A stretch of DNA of 64,000 nucleotides. It comes from Anaerolineales bacterium. GTDB lineage: Bacteria > Chloroflexota > Anaerolineae > Anaerolineales > Villigracilaceae. Location of the stretch: positions 434,001-498,000 of the forward strand of contig CP129480.1 of the NCBI GenBank assembly GCA_030583885.1. Reading direction: 5' to 3'. The position numbers and the translations under genes are program-made. Below, one piece after another: positions 42,325 through 51,778 of the stretch (position 1 is its first letter; each line of letters starts with the position of its first letter). The notes beneath the pieces were generated by a model. It had not been told where the DNA came from, did not search any database, and saw only the letters and a list, made by a program, of their open reading frames with translations.

Positions 42325-43116
42325 ATGAAAAAACCGTTCAACTGGAAGATCTTTTTCATCGTATGGATCGCGGCAGTCTTTGGTGTTATTGCCGTCATCC
42401 CATACACGCTGACGTTACAAGGCACAATCTTGCAGGAACTGGAATTACCAATTCCTGTACCGCTTCTTCTCGCCATTCAAATTGGTCAGAACGCCGTGAT
42501 GTTTGCCATACTGACAGCGCTCGGCCTCTTCTTCGCCAACCGCGTCGGTCTTGGAACCCCGATCCTGGAGGCGAAACTGGCAGGAGAATCCGTCGCTGAC
42601 AAAGTGCGGGCGATCCTGCCGATGAGCATCGGCATCGGCGTGGCTGCGGCAGGGCTTATCCTCGTGTTAGACGTCGCCATCTTTCAACCTGCCTTGCTAC
42701 GCGAGTTGGGTGATGCCGCAGAAGCCCTGGCAAGCGGATCCGTAAAGCCGCCTGCATGGCAGGGATTTCTTGCATCGTTCTATGGCGGAATCACTGAAGA
42801 GATTCTACTGCGCCTGTTCGTCATGTCGCTGTTCGTGTGGCTTGGTTCGTTTATCAGCAAAACCGCGGAAGGCAAACCAACCAGTGCAGTGTTCTGGGTT
42901 GCAAACATTCTTGCGGCTGTCCTTTTTGGTCTGGGGCATTTGCCTGCCACGGCAAATCTTCTTCCGCTCACGCCACTGGTCATCACACGCGCCATCATTC
43001 TGAACGGCGTGGCGGGTGTCGCGTTCGGCTGGCTGTACTGGAAACGCGGACTTGAATCCGCGATCATTGCGCATTTCTCAGCAGATATTGTTTTGCATGT
43101 GTTGCTGGCGTTATAA
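42325..43116 (+). CDS. CPBP-family intramembrane metalloprotease
   Basis: A 263-aa protein with about seven helices and the Abi/CPBP motifs: EEILLR at 158-163, a second motif FGLGHLP, and HFSADIVLHVL near the end. CPBP proteases cleave membrane anchors and often act in bacteriocin immunity or peptide maturation. It follows the SdpI-like gene and precedes an ABC exporter. The start is supported by AAGGAAA. A second CPBP gene closes the cassette. Confidence 0.88.
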   Translation: MKKPFNWKIFFIVWIAAVFGVIAVIPYTLTLQGTILQELELPIPVPLLLAIQIGQNAVMFAILTALGLFFANRVGLGTPILEAKLAGESVADKVRAILPMSIGIGVAAAGLILVLDVAIFQPALLRELGDAAEALASGSVKPPAWQGFLASFYGGITEEILLRLFVMSLFVWLGSFISKTAEGKPTSAVFWVANILAAVLFGLGHLPATANLLPLTPLVITRAIILNGVAGVAFGWLYWKRGLESAIIAHFSADIVLHVLLAL

Positions 43117-43152
43117 CCTTCACGTTCAATGTAATACTAGAGTGTGGAAACC

Positions 43153-44079
43153 ATGAAAATACGAGAAACCATTGTGGTTGAAGCAAGAGGTCTGCTCAAA
43201 AAATACCCGGGCGTGACTGCTGTAAACAATGTATCTTTTGAAGTGCATGAAGGAGAAATCTTTGGAATGGTGGGACCAAACGGAGCCGGAAAAACAACAG
43301 CCATTGAGTGCATAGAGGGTCTACGCAAACCGGATCGGGGCAGCATACGAGTACTGGGCTTGGACCCGCAGCAGGATGGATATGAGCTGCGGGAACGCAT
43401 CGGCATCCAGTTTCAGTCCGCCGCTCTTCCTCCTCGAATCAAGGTGGGAGAAGCGTTAGATCTTTTCGCCTCCTTCTACCGAAAATCGGTGGAATGGCGA
43501 CAACTGTTGGAACAAGTAGGGTTAGAATCGAAGGATGGCGCCTACGTTGATAAGCTTTCCGGCGGGCAAAGACAGCGGGTGTTCATTGCCATGGCGCTGC
43601 TCAACGACCCGGAACTGGTCTTCCTGGACGAATTAACCACAGGGTTGGATCCTCAATCACGGCGGGCAGTATGGGACCTGATAGAGGACATCCGCAAGCG
43701 GGGGAGGACCGTCTTCCTCAGCACGCATTTTATGGAAGAAGCGGAGCGCCTATGTGACCGGGTGGCAATCGTGGATCATGGGAAAATTGTGGCACTTGAC
43801 ACGCCGGGCAGTCTGATCGCTTCACTACGAGCGGAAAACAGGGTGGTCTTCAATGTTGTTGAACCTTTCGACGAAGAATCCCTGCGGCGGATCCCCAGTG
43901 TCAGTCGGGTTGAGCGGATCGGCGAACGAGTCATTGTCTACGGACAAAGGGAGGGATTGGTCAGCGGTGTGGTCAACGCCCTAGACTCCGGCGCCACGCG
44001 CTTCAATGATCTGCGCACCGAACAACCGACGTTGGAAGACGTATTCCTGGCATTGACTGGAAAGAAAATGAGGAATTAA
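43153..44079 (+). CDS. ABC exporter ATP-binding protein
   Basis: A 308-aa CcmA/DrrA-type ATPase. Walker A GPNGAGKTT, Q-loop IQFQSAALPP, signature LSGGQRQRVFIAMALL, Walker B LVFLDELTTGLDPQ, H-loop FLSTHF. The C-terminal extension (VVFNVVEPFDEESLRRIPSV) is typical of drug or lipid exporters. ATG 43153 is preferred to GTG 43144. It abuts the permease gene (stop at 44079, start at 44080). Confidence 0.92.
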   Translation: MKIRETIVVEARGLLKKYPGVTAVNNVSFEVHEGEIFGMVGPNGAGKTTAIECIEGLRKPDRGSIRVLGLDPQQDGYELRERIGIQFQSAALPPRIKVGEALDLFASFYRKSVEWRQLLEQVGLESKDGAYVDKLSGGQRQRVFIAMALLNDPELVFLDELTTGLDPQSRRAVWDLIEDIRKRGRTVFLSTHFMEEAERLCDRVAIVDHGKIVALDTPGSLIASLRAENRVVFNVVEPFDEESLRRIPSVSRVERIGERVIVYGQREGLVSGVVNALDSGATRFNDLRTEQPTLEDVFLALTGKKMRN

Positions 44080-44832
44080 ATGATACAAATCCGAGCTTTA
44101 CAGAAACTTGTAATTGCCCAGGTCAGGCTTTCCCTGCGGGATCCGATGGGTGTGTTCTTTATACTGTTGTTTGCTCCCTTGCTGTTGATCTTTATGGGAT
44201 TCATTTTTGGGAACGAACCTGACCCAATGTCCGGCGGACGCGGGGCACTGGATGTTTTTCTGCCATCCTATGCGGCGATCGTCATCGCCGTGGTTGGGTT
44301 GATGAGCGTGTCCGTCGAAACCACGGGTCGGCGGGAGGCAGGGGTCCTGCGTCGGTTCCGCGCCACGCCATTGCGTCCGCTCACCTATATCCTTGGCGAC
44401 GTGTTGACACACTTTGCAATGACGATTCTGGGTATTTTCCTGCTGTTCCTTCTTGGCGTCACCGTGTATAAAGTTCGTTTTGACGGCAGTCCATTGCCTC
44501 TCATCATGGGAATTTGCCTGAGTACTGCCGCGTTTATTTCCCTCGGGTTTGTTCTTGCGAGCCTCGCTCCCAACCCCCGCACAGCGACGATCATCGGGAA
44601 TGTGCTTCTTTTTCCTATGATGGCACTTTCCGGAACGACCTTTCCGCTGGAGTTGATGCCGGAGGCGGTTCGCAACACATCCCGGTTTGTTCCTATGACC
44701 CATGTGGTCACGCTGCTAAGAGGGTTATGGTTCGGCGAAACGTTCGGTGAACACCTTATGGAAGTGGCTGTGCTTGGTGGGATCATTATCATGGGAACGA
44801 TCATTGCGACGTGGACATTTCGCTGGGAATAG
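44080..44832 (+). CDS. ABC-2 type exporter permease
   Basis: A 250-aa protein with six hydrophobic helices and the ABC-2 layout (FFILLFAPLLLIFMGFIFGN, RREAGVLRRFRATPLRPLTY, ALSGTTFPLELMPEAVRNTS). It forms a homodimeric channel for the ATPase encoded immediately upstream. The exported substrate is unknown; the GntR/YtrA, SdpI and CPBP neighbours suggest antimicrobial peptides or envelope-active drugs. Confidence 0.9.
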   Translation: MIQIRALQKLVIAQVRLSLRDPMGVFFILLFAPLLLIFMGFIFGNEPDPMSGGRGALDVFLPSYAAIVIAVVGLMSVSVETTGRREAGVLRRFRATPLRPLTYILGDVLTHFAMTILGIFLLFLLGVTVYKVRFDGSPLPLIMGICLSTAAFISLGFVLASLAPNPRTATIIGNVLLFPMMALSGTTFPLELMPEAVRNTSRFVPMTHVVTLLRGLWFGETFGEHLMEVAVLGGIIIMGTIIATWTFRWE

Positions 44833-44879
44833 CAACGATGTTTCGCCAGAACCTCAAGCAAAACGATAAGGAAACGATG

Positions 44880-45110
44880 ATGAACGATCAACTTCAAAAA
44901 TGGGAATACCGCGTGCAAACCGTCGGCGGATTTTTCAAAGGAGTCCCCGCCGATGAATTGGAGACACTTCTCAATGAATGGGGCGAGGAAGGTTGGGAGG
45001 TCGTGTCCACACACATCCTTGAGAACGCGAACAAGATCAATGTGATCGCAAAACGTCCGCTCACGCGTGAGACGATCCGACGGCGCTCGATGCCACAGTA
45101 CAAATATTAA
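44880..45110 (+). CDS. DUF4177 small protein
   Basis: A 76-aa protein. WEYRVQTVGG followed by DELETLLNEWGEEGWEVVST is the DUF4177 signature, a small alpha/beta fold of unknown role. AAGGA lies 7 nt before the chosen ATG; ATG 44877 is equally possible. It is 47 nt after the permease stop and just ahead of the second CPBP gene, within the same run of genes. Confidence 0.8.
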   Translation: MNDQLQKWEYRVQTVGGFFKGVPADELETLLNEWGEEGWEVVSTHILENANKINVIAKRPLTRETIRRRSMPQYKY

Positions 45111-45123
45111 TGTTGGAGGAAAA

Positions 45124-46040
45124 ATGTTGGAAAAAAATCCCTGACCTGGTTTCTGGTCATCACGTTCATCTTCTCGTGGACGTTGTTCATTGCACCACTG
45201 GCATTCGGTGATATGGATGCCACAACCAAACAACTGGCGATACAGGGTTTATGGGCAACTGCCATGTGGGGACCGGGCATCGCCGCAATCATCGTCACGT
45301 TATTCGTTGCGAAGAAACCGTTCAGCAGTCTGCGGTTGAATACGCTGGGACCGAAACGCTTCTATTTGTGGGCATGGCTGCTGCCAATTCCCCTGACCAT
45401 TTTCGGCGGTCTGCTGACAGTGCTGTTCGGCATGGCAGTACTGGACTTGGAGTTTACGATGATGCGCAGTGCAATGGAGTCTGCGGCGGGCGGCGGAGCA
45501 ATTCCGGTCGGCTTGATCGTTCTCGTCCAGATCGCTTTCGCATTTACGCTGGGACCATTGATCAACGTCGTATTTGCGCTGGGCGAGGAATTGGGCTGGC
45601 GCGGGTATTTACTTCCGCAGTTGCTGCCACTCGGACAATGGAAGGCGATGGTGGTCAGCGGGGCGATATGGGGAGTCTGGCATGCGCCTGCGATCTTGCA
45701 GGGACATAACTATCCGGGCTATCCGGTATTGGGTGTGTTCATGATGATCATCTTTTGCGTGCTGCTCGGCATCATCATTTCGTGGATGTACTTGAACACA
45801 AAGAGTCCCTGGGCGGCGGCGCTGGCGCATGGATCGGTCAATGCGGTGGCGGGACTGCCGGTGCTGTTCCTTGTGCCGGGCTTTAACATGGCATTCGGCG
45901 GAACGCTGGCCGCACCGACGGCATGGATCGGCATGTTGTTGTTCATCACATGGCTGGTTTGGACGAAACGGCTCCCAGTGCAGGATCAGGTTGGGGAAAC
46001 AGAGGCAGCCGTCCCTGAAGGGGAGGCGCAAACAAAATAG
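45124..46040 (+). CDS. CPBP-family intramembrane protease with poly-A frameshift near its start
   Basis: The protease body reads in frame from about 45132 (KKSLTWFLVITFIFSW) to 46040, with EELGWR, WGVWHAP and AHGSVNAVAG motifs and about eight helices. The only good start, ATG 45124 with GGAGGA upstream, is in another frame and stops after MLEKNP. One more A in the A7 run at 45131-45137 would join them as MLEKKSLTWF. It may be a sequencing error, a phase-variable switch or transcriptional slippage. The alternative TTG at 45183 would remove most of the first helix. The intact protein would be about 305 aa. Confidence 0.75.
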
Positions 46041-46067
46041 AACGTTTGTTCTTTTTGCAGGTCACCA

Positions 46068-46098
46068 AAGTTGGGCGACACATCATCGCCCAATTTTG
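46068..46098. terminator. Bidirectional terminator
   Basis: TTGGGCGA at 46071-46078 pairs with TCGCCCAA at 46086-46093, with A-rich and T-rich flanks. It lies between the convergent CPBP and PEP-synthase-like genes. Confidence 0.75.
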
Positions 46099-46099
46099 T

Positions 46100-48451
46100 T
46101 TATTCCTCCTCCTCTAAAATTTCCCCTGGCTCATCCTCGACCAGAAATGCAACGGCACGACTCTTTTGAGAATCCATGACCAAATCGATGTGATGATTTT
46201 GGCGGTAATCCTGGACGGCAATCAATCGCAGAGCGGAAAGAACCTGCCGGTTGTCAACGGAGATGAATTCTTCGATGCGGTTTGGGGTGTCGTGGAAAAT
46301 TTCGCGATTGAAGATGGCGTCCTTGTCATCGAGGAAAACTACCAGCGGATAGATCTCTGCTTCCATCAGATCCTGAAAGAAGTGGGTCCCAAAGGACGGT
46401 TCGGATGACGCGCCAACAGTTTCACCCGCCAGTTCAACCAACGCACGTGCATTATAAATATCGCTGTAGGCAACATGCACGCCGAGATCGGGCGTGGAGG
46501 TGCCCCAGCGGCCGGGACCAACAGCAATGAAGGTTTCATCCTTTAGCGCAGCATTGAGTTGACCGATGGCACGTTCCAGCGCGACACGCTCGACCTGCGA
46601 TGCGAGTCTGAAATACCCTTCAGACGGAACATAAAGAATATAGCGGATATTTTGCACCGCGCCCTGCGGGACCATGCGCTGGGAGGAGAAAACGATATTT
46701 TCACGCCGCAGGTCGCTTGGGATCTGCACTTCACCGGAATCCTGAATATGGCTTTGCGGGCGGCATTGCAGAAGTGTGATGCGAACGTCCGAGCGTTGTT
46801 CTTCGGGTTCGAGAATTTCAACCGTGAACTCGGTATCCACCGGGGAGTGGTAGTGCGTTTCCAATAATTTCAATGCGTCGCGGATGGTTTCCGCAAAGGA
46901 TGTACGGGACAACAACCCGTCGAAGGTAATGACCATTTTTTCAGGCTCTGCCATCGTTGAACGGATAGGCGCCAGGTAACCATCCTGTTCAGTCTGGGCA
47001 ATGAAGCGAAGCACACGATAATCGCCATGAATGATCTGATGCACTGGGGCGGTGATGAATTTATTGTTTTTGAGATCGATCACATCCACGCTTTGCTGGG
47101 AATACGTTTTTGTCCTGCGAATATCAGATGAAGGATACAAAGCCGGATGACTGAGCGCCACAAGGCGCGGATAATCATCCGCCACCATGTCCACCGCGCG
47201 GGTTCCCAATCCCCAGACGAGACGCAGGAATCCATCCTCCTGTTTGATCTGAGGCGACCAGCGGTACAGGTTGCGGCTGAAGGCGACTCCCGCCGCATGC
47301 GGAAGGTAATACTGCCTCATCTTTTCCCCTTCCACGAACTGGATCAGGATGCCTATGCGCTCATCATAATCAACCAATTCCTTGTGGTGGCGATAGAGCA
47401 GGGCATCCGGGTCCAGGACACTTGCATAGATCTTTTTAATGGCATCCGTCAGTGCTATGAGTTTCCGCTTCCGGCTTCCTTGATTGGGGAGAAAGACACT
47501 TTCATATTTGCCCGCAAAGGAGGTGCCAAAGTTATCCTCCAACAAACTGGAGGAACGAACAATCAGGGGGGTATTCCCCGCTTTAACAAGAATCTCCTCC
47601 AGTCGTTTGATGATCTCCGCGGGGAACTGCCCTTTTGAAAATTCGGCGCACAGCATGGAATAATCCGCCCTCATCTGATCTTCGCTCTTGTATTTCTGGT
47701 CGTTCCAGTGCATCAGCCCGTTGAACGACATGAAGTTATAGAATACATCCGAGCCGAGGTAGTAAGAGACCGGGATCTTGAAGCGTTCACGGACCTGCGG
47801 CGGCGCGGTCTCCTTGAGGATGCGCATGGCCAGCAGCATCCCTGCCGCTTTTCCGCCGATCTTTCCCCCGCCGATCTTGCGTTTGCGGATTTCCTTCAAG
47901 TCCCCCGCGGTAAACCAGCGGCGCGCGATCTTGATATATTTCAACTGATCGCTGATCATGGTGCGGATGAGCACCACGATGATCTCCTGTAAACGCGCCC
48001 CATACTTCTCCCTTTCTTCGGGCGGCATCAATTCAATGACTTCAGCCTGTTCGAAGAGCATATCCTGCGGGGAAAGCTCCGGGTTGAACCACACAAAATC
48101 CGATTCAGAACTGCCCTGCTCTGTCAGCGCCTGGCGGACGATGTTTTCAAATTCGGCATAGGGCAGGTTGTAGGCAAAATAAAAATCGGTGAGCGAGTCC
48201 CGTACACGCGCAAGCCGGGTCTCCCAGACTTCGGCGCTTTCTTCGACAACCGGATCGTGCAGTCCCTCGCGTTCCTGTGACTCGATAGCCTTGTTCCGCG
48301 CCTCCGTCTCGAACACGGCCTTTGCGATGATGCCGCGCGTGAACAATTCCTTCCTCATACGCGAACGGATGCGCCCACTTAAAATGGGATACTGGCTCAA
48401 CGAGAGCAATATTTTTAACACGCTGTCCATGGAAATGCTGGGGAATGTCAT
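46100..48451 (-). CDS. PEP synthase/PPDK N-terminal-like ATP-grasp protein
   Basis: A 783-aa protein. The first 190 residues are helical and unrecognised. A pyruvate-phosphate-dikinase nucleotide-binding domain follows (GGGKIGGKAAGMLLAMRILK, PLIVRSSSLLEDNFGTSFAG, KYESVFLPNQ), with QCRPQSH near the end of that domain. It lacks the swivelling phospho-His and the PEP-binding TIM barrel, so it cannot be a complete PEP synthase. About 150 extra C-terminal residues (VGPGRWGTSTPDLGVHVAYS) may be a separate domain. It may phosphorylate an unknown acceptor. ATG 48451 is tentative; ATG 48430 is possible. Confidence 0.75.
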   Translation of the reverse strand: MTFPSISMDSVLKILLSLSQYPILSGRIRSRMRKELFTRGIIAKAVFETEARNKAIESQEREGLHDPVVEESAEVWETRLARVRDSLTDFYFAYNLPYAEFENIVRQALTEQGSSESDFVWFNPELSPQDMLFEQAEVIELMPPEEREKYGARLQEIIVVLIRTMISDQLKYIKIARRWFTAGDLKEIRKRKIGGGKIGGKAAGMLLAMRILKETAPPQVRERFKIPVSYYLGSDVFYNFMSFNGLMHWNDQKYKSEDQMRADYSMLCAEFSKGQFPAEIIKRLEEILVKAGNTPLIVRSSSLLEDNFGTSFAGKYESVFLPNQGSRKRKLIALTDAIKKIYASVLDPDALLYRHHKELVDYDERIGILIQFVEGEKMRQYYLPHAAGVAFSRNLYRWSPQIKQEDGFLRLVWGLGTRAVDMVADDYPRLVALSHPALYPSSDIRRTKTYSQQSVDVIDLKNNKFITAPVHQIIHGDYRVLRFIAQTEQDGYLAPIRSTMAEPEKMVITFDGLLSRTSFAETIRDALKLLETHYHSPVDTEFTVEILEPEEQRSDVRITLLQCRPQSHIQDSGEVQIPSDLRRENIVFSSQRMVPQGAVQNIRYILYVPSEGYFRLASQVERVALERAIGQLNAALKDETFIAVGPGRWGTSTPDLGVHVAYSDIYNARALVELAGETVGASSEPSFGTHFFQDLMEAEIYPLVVFLDDKDAIFNREIFHDTPNRIEEFISVDNRQVLSALRLIAVQDYRQNHHIDLVMDSQKSRAVAFLVEDEPGEILEEEE

Positions 48452-48476
48452 CGGAAACCTGTTGACCCAATGATAA

Positions 48477-48511
48477 CAAAAATCCGCCAGAGCAAACTGC
48501 CTGACGGATTT
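48477..48511 (-). terminator. Terminator of dnaN
   Basis: AAATCCGCCAG at 48480-48490 pairs (one G-T) with CTGACGGATTT at 48501-48511; on the minus strand it ends in a T-run. It separates dnaN from the PEP-synthase-like gene. Confidence 0.8.
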
Positions 48512-48530
48512 GGATTCGTTCTACATTTAA

Positions 48531-49664
48531 TCATCCCAGGTGCATCGGCATGATGACGTGCAGGAACCCCTCGTCACCGACGGGCTTGACCACCCCGGGC
48601 GCATTCGCCGCGGATGTTTCCAGCGCGACATTCGGGGTGCGGATGACCTCCAGCGCTTCACGCAGGAATTTGACATTGAAGGCGATCAACACGCTGCCGC
48701 CATCCACCGTGGCTTCGACGATGGTTTCATTCTTCCCCGTCTCCTCGGATGTCGCCGAGATTTCCACTTCGCTCGGCTGCATTTCGCCCCTGGATTCCTT
48801 GATGTCCAGCCGCGCAACATTCGAGCCCTCCCGTGCAAAAATCTCGGCTTGTTTGCAGGCCTTGAGCAATGCCGCCGTGGAGATCAGCGTGCGGGACTTG
48901 TAACTGCGCGGAATGATCTGATGGTAATCCGGGAACGTGCCGTCAATCAACTGCGAAACCACCTCCACATCCTTGACGCGGAAGAGCACCTGTCCGCGGT
49001 TCTTCGGCACAACCATGTAGATGGGTTCCTCGCCGTCGCCAGCCACCCGTGCAAGTTCGTTCAACGCGCGGGCGGGGATGATGACATTGAGCGGCTGCGG
49101 CACCGCCTGTGAAAGCTGTGCCTTGCGCACGGAAAGACGGAAACCATCCGCCGCCGCCATCGTCACCTTATCCTTTTCCACGTTCATCAACACCCCCATC
49201 AATACCGGGCGGGCTTCATCGGTCGAGGCGGCAAACGCAACCTGATGGATCATCTCCTTGAAATCAGCCACATTCAATTGGACTGCGCCGTCCATTTCAG
49301 GCGTGGGCAGCGGAGGAAACTCCTGTGCATCGATGCACTTGATGTCGTTATTCGAAGCACCGCCCTTCACATGTAAACTCTGCGTCTTCAGATCGAGGCT
49401 CAATTGCACCTGATCGTTCGGCATGGCGCTCACCAGGTCCGAAAACGTGCGCGCGGGCACGGTCGTCGAACCGTCTTCATCGATGCGCGCGGCGATCCAG
49501 CAGGTAATACCCAATTCAAGATTGGTGGCGGAGAGCCGCAGGCGGCCCTCATCGGTTGCGATCAAAATGTTCGATAAAACGGGAAGTGTACTGCGCGGCG
49601 ATACAGCGCGTGAAACAATGCTCAGTCCGCGTGCAAGGTTTTCTTGAAGGACAGTTACTTTCAT
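48531..49664 (-). CDS. dnaN: DNA polymerase III sliding clamp
   Basis: The 377-aa beta clamp that tethers the polymerase to DNA. Three repeated domains are recognisable, opening MKVTVLQENLARGLSIVSRA and with TLPVLSNILI, ADGFRLSVRK, TFPDYHQIIP and a terminal VIMPMHLG that closes the protein-binding pocket. Length is normal. GAGGG precedes the ATG. It is often next to dnaA and oriC, but here it stands between unrelated genes, with a dispersed repeat upstream and no dnaA or recF in view. Confidence 0.96.
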   Translation of the reverse strand: MKVTVLQENLARGLSIVSRAVSPRSTLPVLSNILIATDEGRLRLSATNLELGITCWIAARIDEDGSTTVPARTFSDLVSAMPNDQVQLSLDLKTQSLHVKGGASNNDIKCIDAQEFPPLPTPEMDGAVQLNVADFKEMIHQVAFAASTDEARPVLMGVLMNVEKDKVTMAAADGFRLSVRKAQLSQAVPQPLNVIIPARALNELARVAGDGEEPIYMVVPKNRGQVLFRVKDVEVVSQLIDGTFPDYHQIIPRSYKSRTLISTAALLKACKQAEIFAREGSNVARLDIKESRGEMQPSEVEISATSEETGKNETIVEATVDGGSVLIAFNVKFLREALEVIRTPNVALETSAANAPGVVKPVGDEGFLHVIMPMHLG

Positions 49665-49717
49665 GGCGTTCGCCCTCGGTTTCGTGGAATAATTTTCAAA
49701 AGTATATCATTAACTTC

Positions 49718-49827
49718 CATGTCATTGCGGGCCGCGAAGCGGCGAAGCAATCCTCCGCTGGGATGAAGATTGCTTCGCTTCGTGGTGCACGTCATCGGTG
49801 CTCCCCGCCTCCTTGCAATGAAGCAGG
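49718..49827. repeat. Dispersed repeat upstream of dnaN
   Basis: CATGTCATTGCGGGCC, GAAGCAATCCTCC, AAGATTGCTTCGCTTCG and CTTGCAATGA form an imperfect long hairpin. Member of the family described at 15480. Confidence 0.7.
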
Positions 49828-51750
49828 CTAAAACCCCGTCACCATCGAAACCCCAAATAGGATCAACATGAACAACAACTGGCACGCAAACAATGCCGCG
49901 AACACATAGGCTACATACGCCCACAGCGGTGTGCTTCGGGCTGCGGATTGCGGGCGGACCTCCAGCCCTTCCGCCATCGCCTTCGCGAAATCGGCTGTCT
50001 GCTCAAAATCATTCATCCAGCACACGCCCGCCGCCTCATCCGGGACGATGAGCCTGTTCCCATCAAATGACCGAATCCACGCTTCGAGGTTTGGCGAAGC
50101 CGGCGTATTCACCGCCAGTGACCCGGGCAGGATGATTGCATCCGCTTTTACACTGTTTGCGATTCTTTCATTGGCATTGGTCACCGTCAATTGCAGTTTC
50201 GGCGCACGTTTTGCAAACACGGTCCTGACGGATTCGCCGAACTTGCCATCATGGTCGAAGACCAGCACCTTGAATTGTGACTGTTTTTCCTCCAGCATAT
50301 CAGCATGGGCTGTGCCATCCTTTCGCAGGGCCGAGAGGTGATACAGCAATAACACAACGAACAATACGAGCGTTTGCAGGGTGTTAAGAACGGAATTGAC
50401 AAAGTTTCCCGTCCCGCCGCCAAGCGCGGCGTTGATGAGCGTGAAGATCAAACCGCCCGCCGAAACCATCCCGCCAATGACGGCAGCGAAGAGGACAAGA
50501 TAGAGATACGTCTTGCGGATCACCGATCGGCGTGCATGCTCGCCTTCATCATTCTCCAACATCGCCTGCGCCTGGGCCGGCCGCCACGTCAACAGCCAGA
50601 GCGGGAGTCCCACCACAAGGAACGCCAGCGCGCTGGAAAGCGGTGATGCAAATCCGCTGCTGCCTAGATACGCCCTGCCCGTGAGCAGGTCGATCACCAC
50701 GGAAAGCAGGGATTGCACTGCGAAGAACACCGCCGCAAGACCAAGGAAGGAGAGGATGTAGGAGTACAGTCTCTGTTTGCCGGCGCGGCGCGGCGCGTTT
50801 TCATCGAATGCGAATTGCTGATTCAGCCACGTCCTATAGTATGCCGAGATGACTGCGAAGGGCACACCGATGGAAATCGGAGCGCCGATGTCTTGCACGA
50901 ATTCCGTCCAGGTTTCCCCATCAGCGAACAAACGCATCAGGATCATGTAGAGCAGGTTCCCGCCCGCCGTCAGGACAATGACCACGCCGCCGAGCGAAAG
51001 CAGGTAGAGAATGCCGAGGCGGAGATAAGAGTCCCTTTCAGCCGAAACAGTCAGCCCGTCCTGTAAGACGCGCCAGGAGAAGAACCAGATCGGCCCGCCG
51101 ATCATGAGCATGGCAATCGCATTGACGGCTGTCTCCCGTCCGACAGTCCCCAACAGCGTGCCAGTGGACAGGGTAAAGGCATAATCCAATGCCTGCTGTG
51201 CACCATAGACGACCATGAGCAGGCCGTAGAGCATCCAGATGAAGCGGTAGAGGCGGCGGACCTCGGCATAGTTTTCAGTTTCGGAAAGCGAGCGCCATTC
51301 CTCCTTGAGAATGTTCCAAAAATAGGCCGCAAGCAGCAGGTTGATGACAATGGCGATCAGGTTATCGCTCCACGTCTGAGCACCGCCGACGATGGCACGG
51401 GTGGTGTACAGGTTCGCCGCGGAGAGGAAGATGCGGTCAATCAGCGCAAGCGTGTTTTGCACCACAGGAATAAGCGTGCCGAGCAGGATGCCATACAAAA
51501 ATATGGCGCGCAGGCTTGCCGTTTTTTCCTCCTCGTCCTTTGCAGAGGCGCGCTGCGCCCACAGCCAGTGGATCAGGAAGATCGGCACACCCACCAGGAT
51601 TAGCGATAAGGCCTGCGCTAGTGTGGAAGCACTGTCCACGACTTGTTTGGAGTTGAAGATCGAGCGCAACAGGCTGATGACGCCCCACAGCACCACTTCG
51701 ATGCTGATGACGGCGACGGCGTAAAAGTATAGTCGTCGAATGGTTTTCAT
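49828..51750 (-). CDS. DUF5671 multi-repeat membrane protein
   Basis: A 640-aa protein with at least six copies of a two-helix unit, each starting with an Arg-Leu-Tyr-type motif (RRLYFYAVAVISIEVVLWGV, RRLYRFIWMLYGLLMVVYGA, QRLYSYILSFLGLAAVFFAV, RKTYLYLVLFAAVIGGMVSA) and most ending in a GVPIFLIHWLW/GLPLWLLTWR-type helix. This is the DUF5671 unit in tandem. The last 170 residues form a soluble Rossmann-like domain (KVLVFDHDGKFGESVRTVFA, AIILPGSLAVNTPASP) and a final helix. Function unknown. AAGGGA precedes the ATG. Confidence 0.75.
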   Translation of the reverse strand: MKTIRRLYFYAVAVISIEVVLWGVISLLRSIFNSKQVVDSASTLAQALSLILVGVPIFLIHWLWAQRASAKDEEEKTASLRAIFLYGILLGTLIPVVQNTLALIDRIFLSAANLYTTRAIVGGAQTWSDNLIAIVINLLLAAYFWNILKEEWRSLSETENYAEVRRLYRFIWMLYGLLMVVYGAQQALDYAFTLSTGTLLGTVGRETAVNAIAMLMIGGPIWFFSWRVLQDGLTVSAERDSYLRLGILYLLSLGGVVIVLTAGGNLLYMILMRLFADGETWTEFVQDIGAPISIGVPFAVISAYYRTWLNQQFAFDENAPRRAGKQRLYSYILSFLGLAAVFFAVQSLLSVVIDLLTGRAYLGSSGFASPLSSALAFLVVGLPLWLLTWRPAQAQAMLENDEGEHARRSVIRKTYLYLVLFAAVIGGMVSAGGLIFTLINAALGGGTGNFVNSVLNTLQTLVLFVVLLLYHLSALRKDGTAHADMLEEKQSQFKVLVFDHDGKFGESVRTVFAKRAPKLQLTVTNANERIANSVKADAIILPGSLAVNTPASPNLEAWIRSFDGNRLIVPDEAAGVCWMNDFEQTADFAKAMAEGLEVRPQSAARSTPLWAYVAYVFAALFACQLLFMLILFGVSMVTGF

Positions 51751-51778
51751 CGGTTTCCCTTTCCGGCATTGCGAACAA

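Noticed and set aside
45183-46040. CPBP gene starting at the TTG 45183
   Set aside because: Would delete most of the first membrane helix; the upstream in-frame codons clearly belong to the family and a better ATG/ribosome site lies at 45124.
46100-48451. Complete PEP synthase or pyruvate phosphate dikinase
   Set aside because: The phospho-His and TIM-barrel domains are absent.
49665-49827. Possible oriC upstream of dnaN
   Set aside because: No DnaA-box cluster, no dnaA neighbour; the gap is filled by a dispersed repeat.
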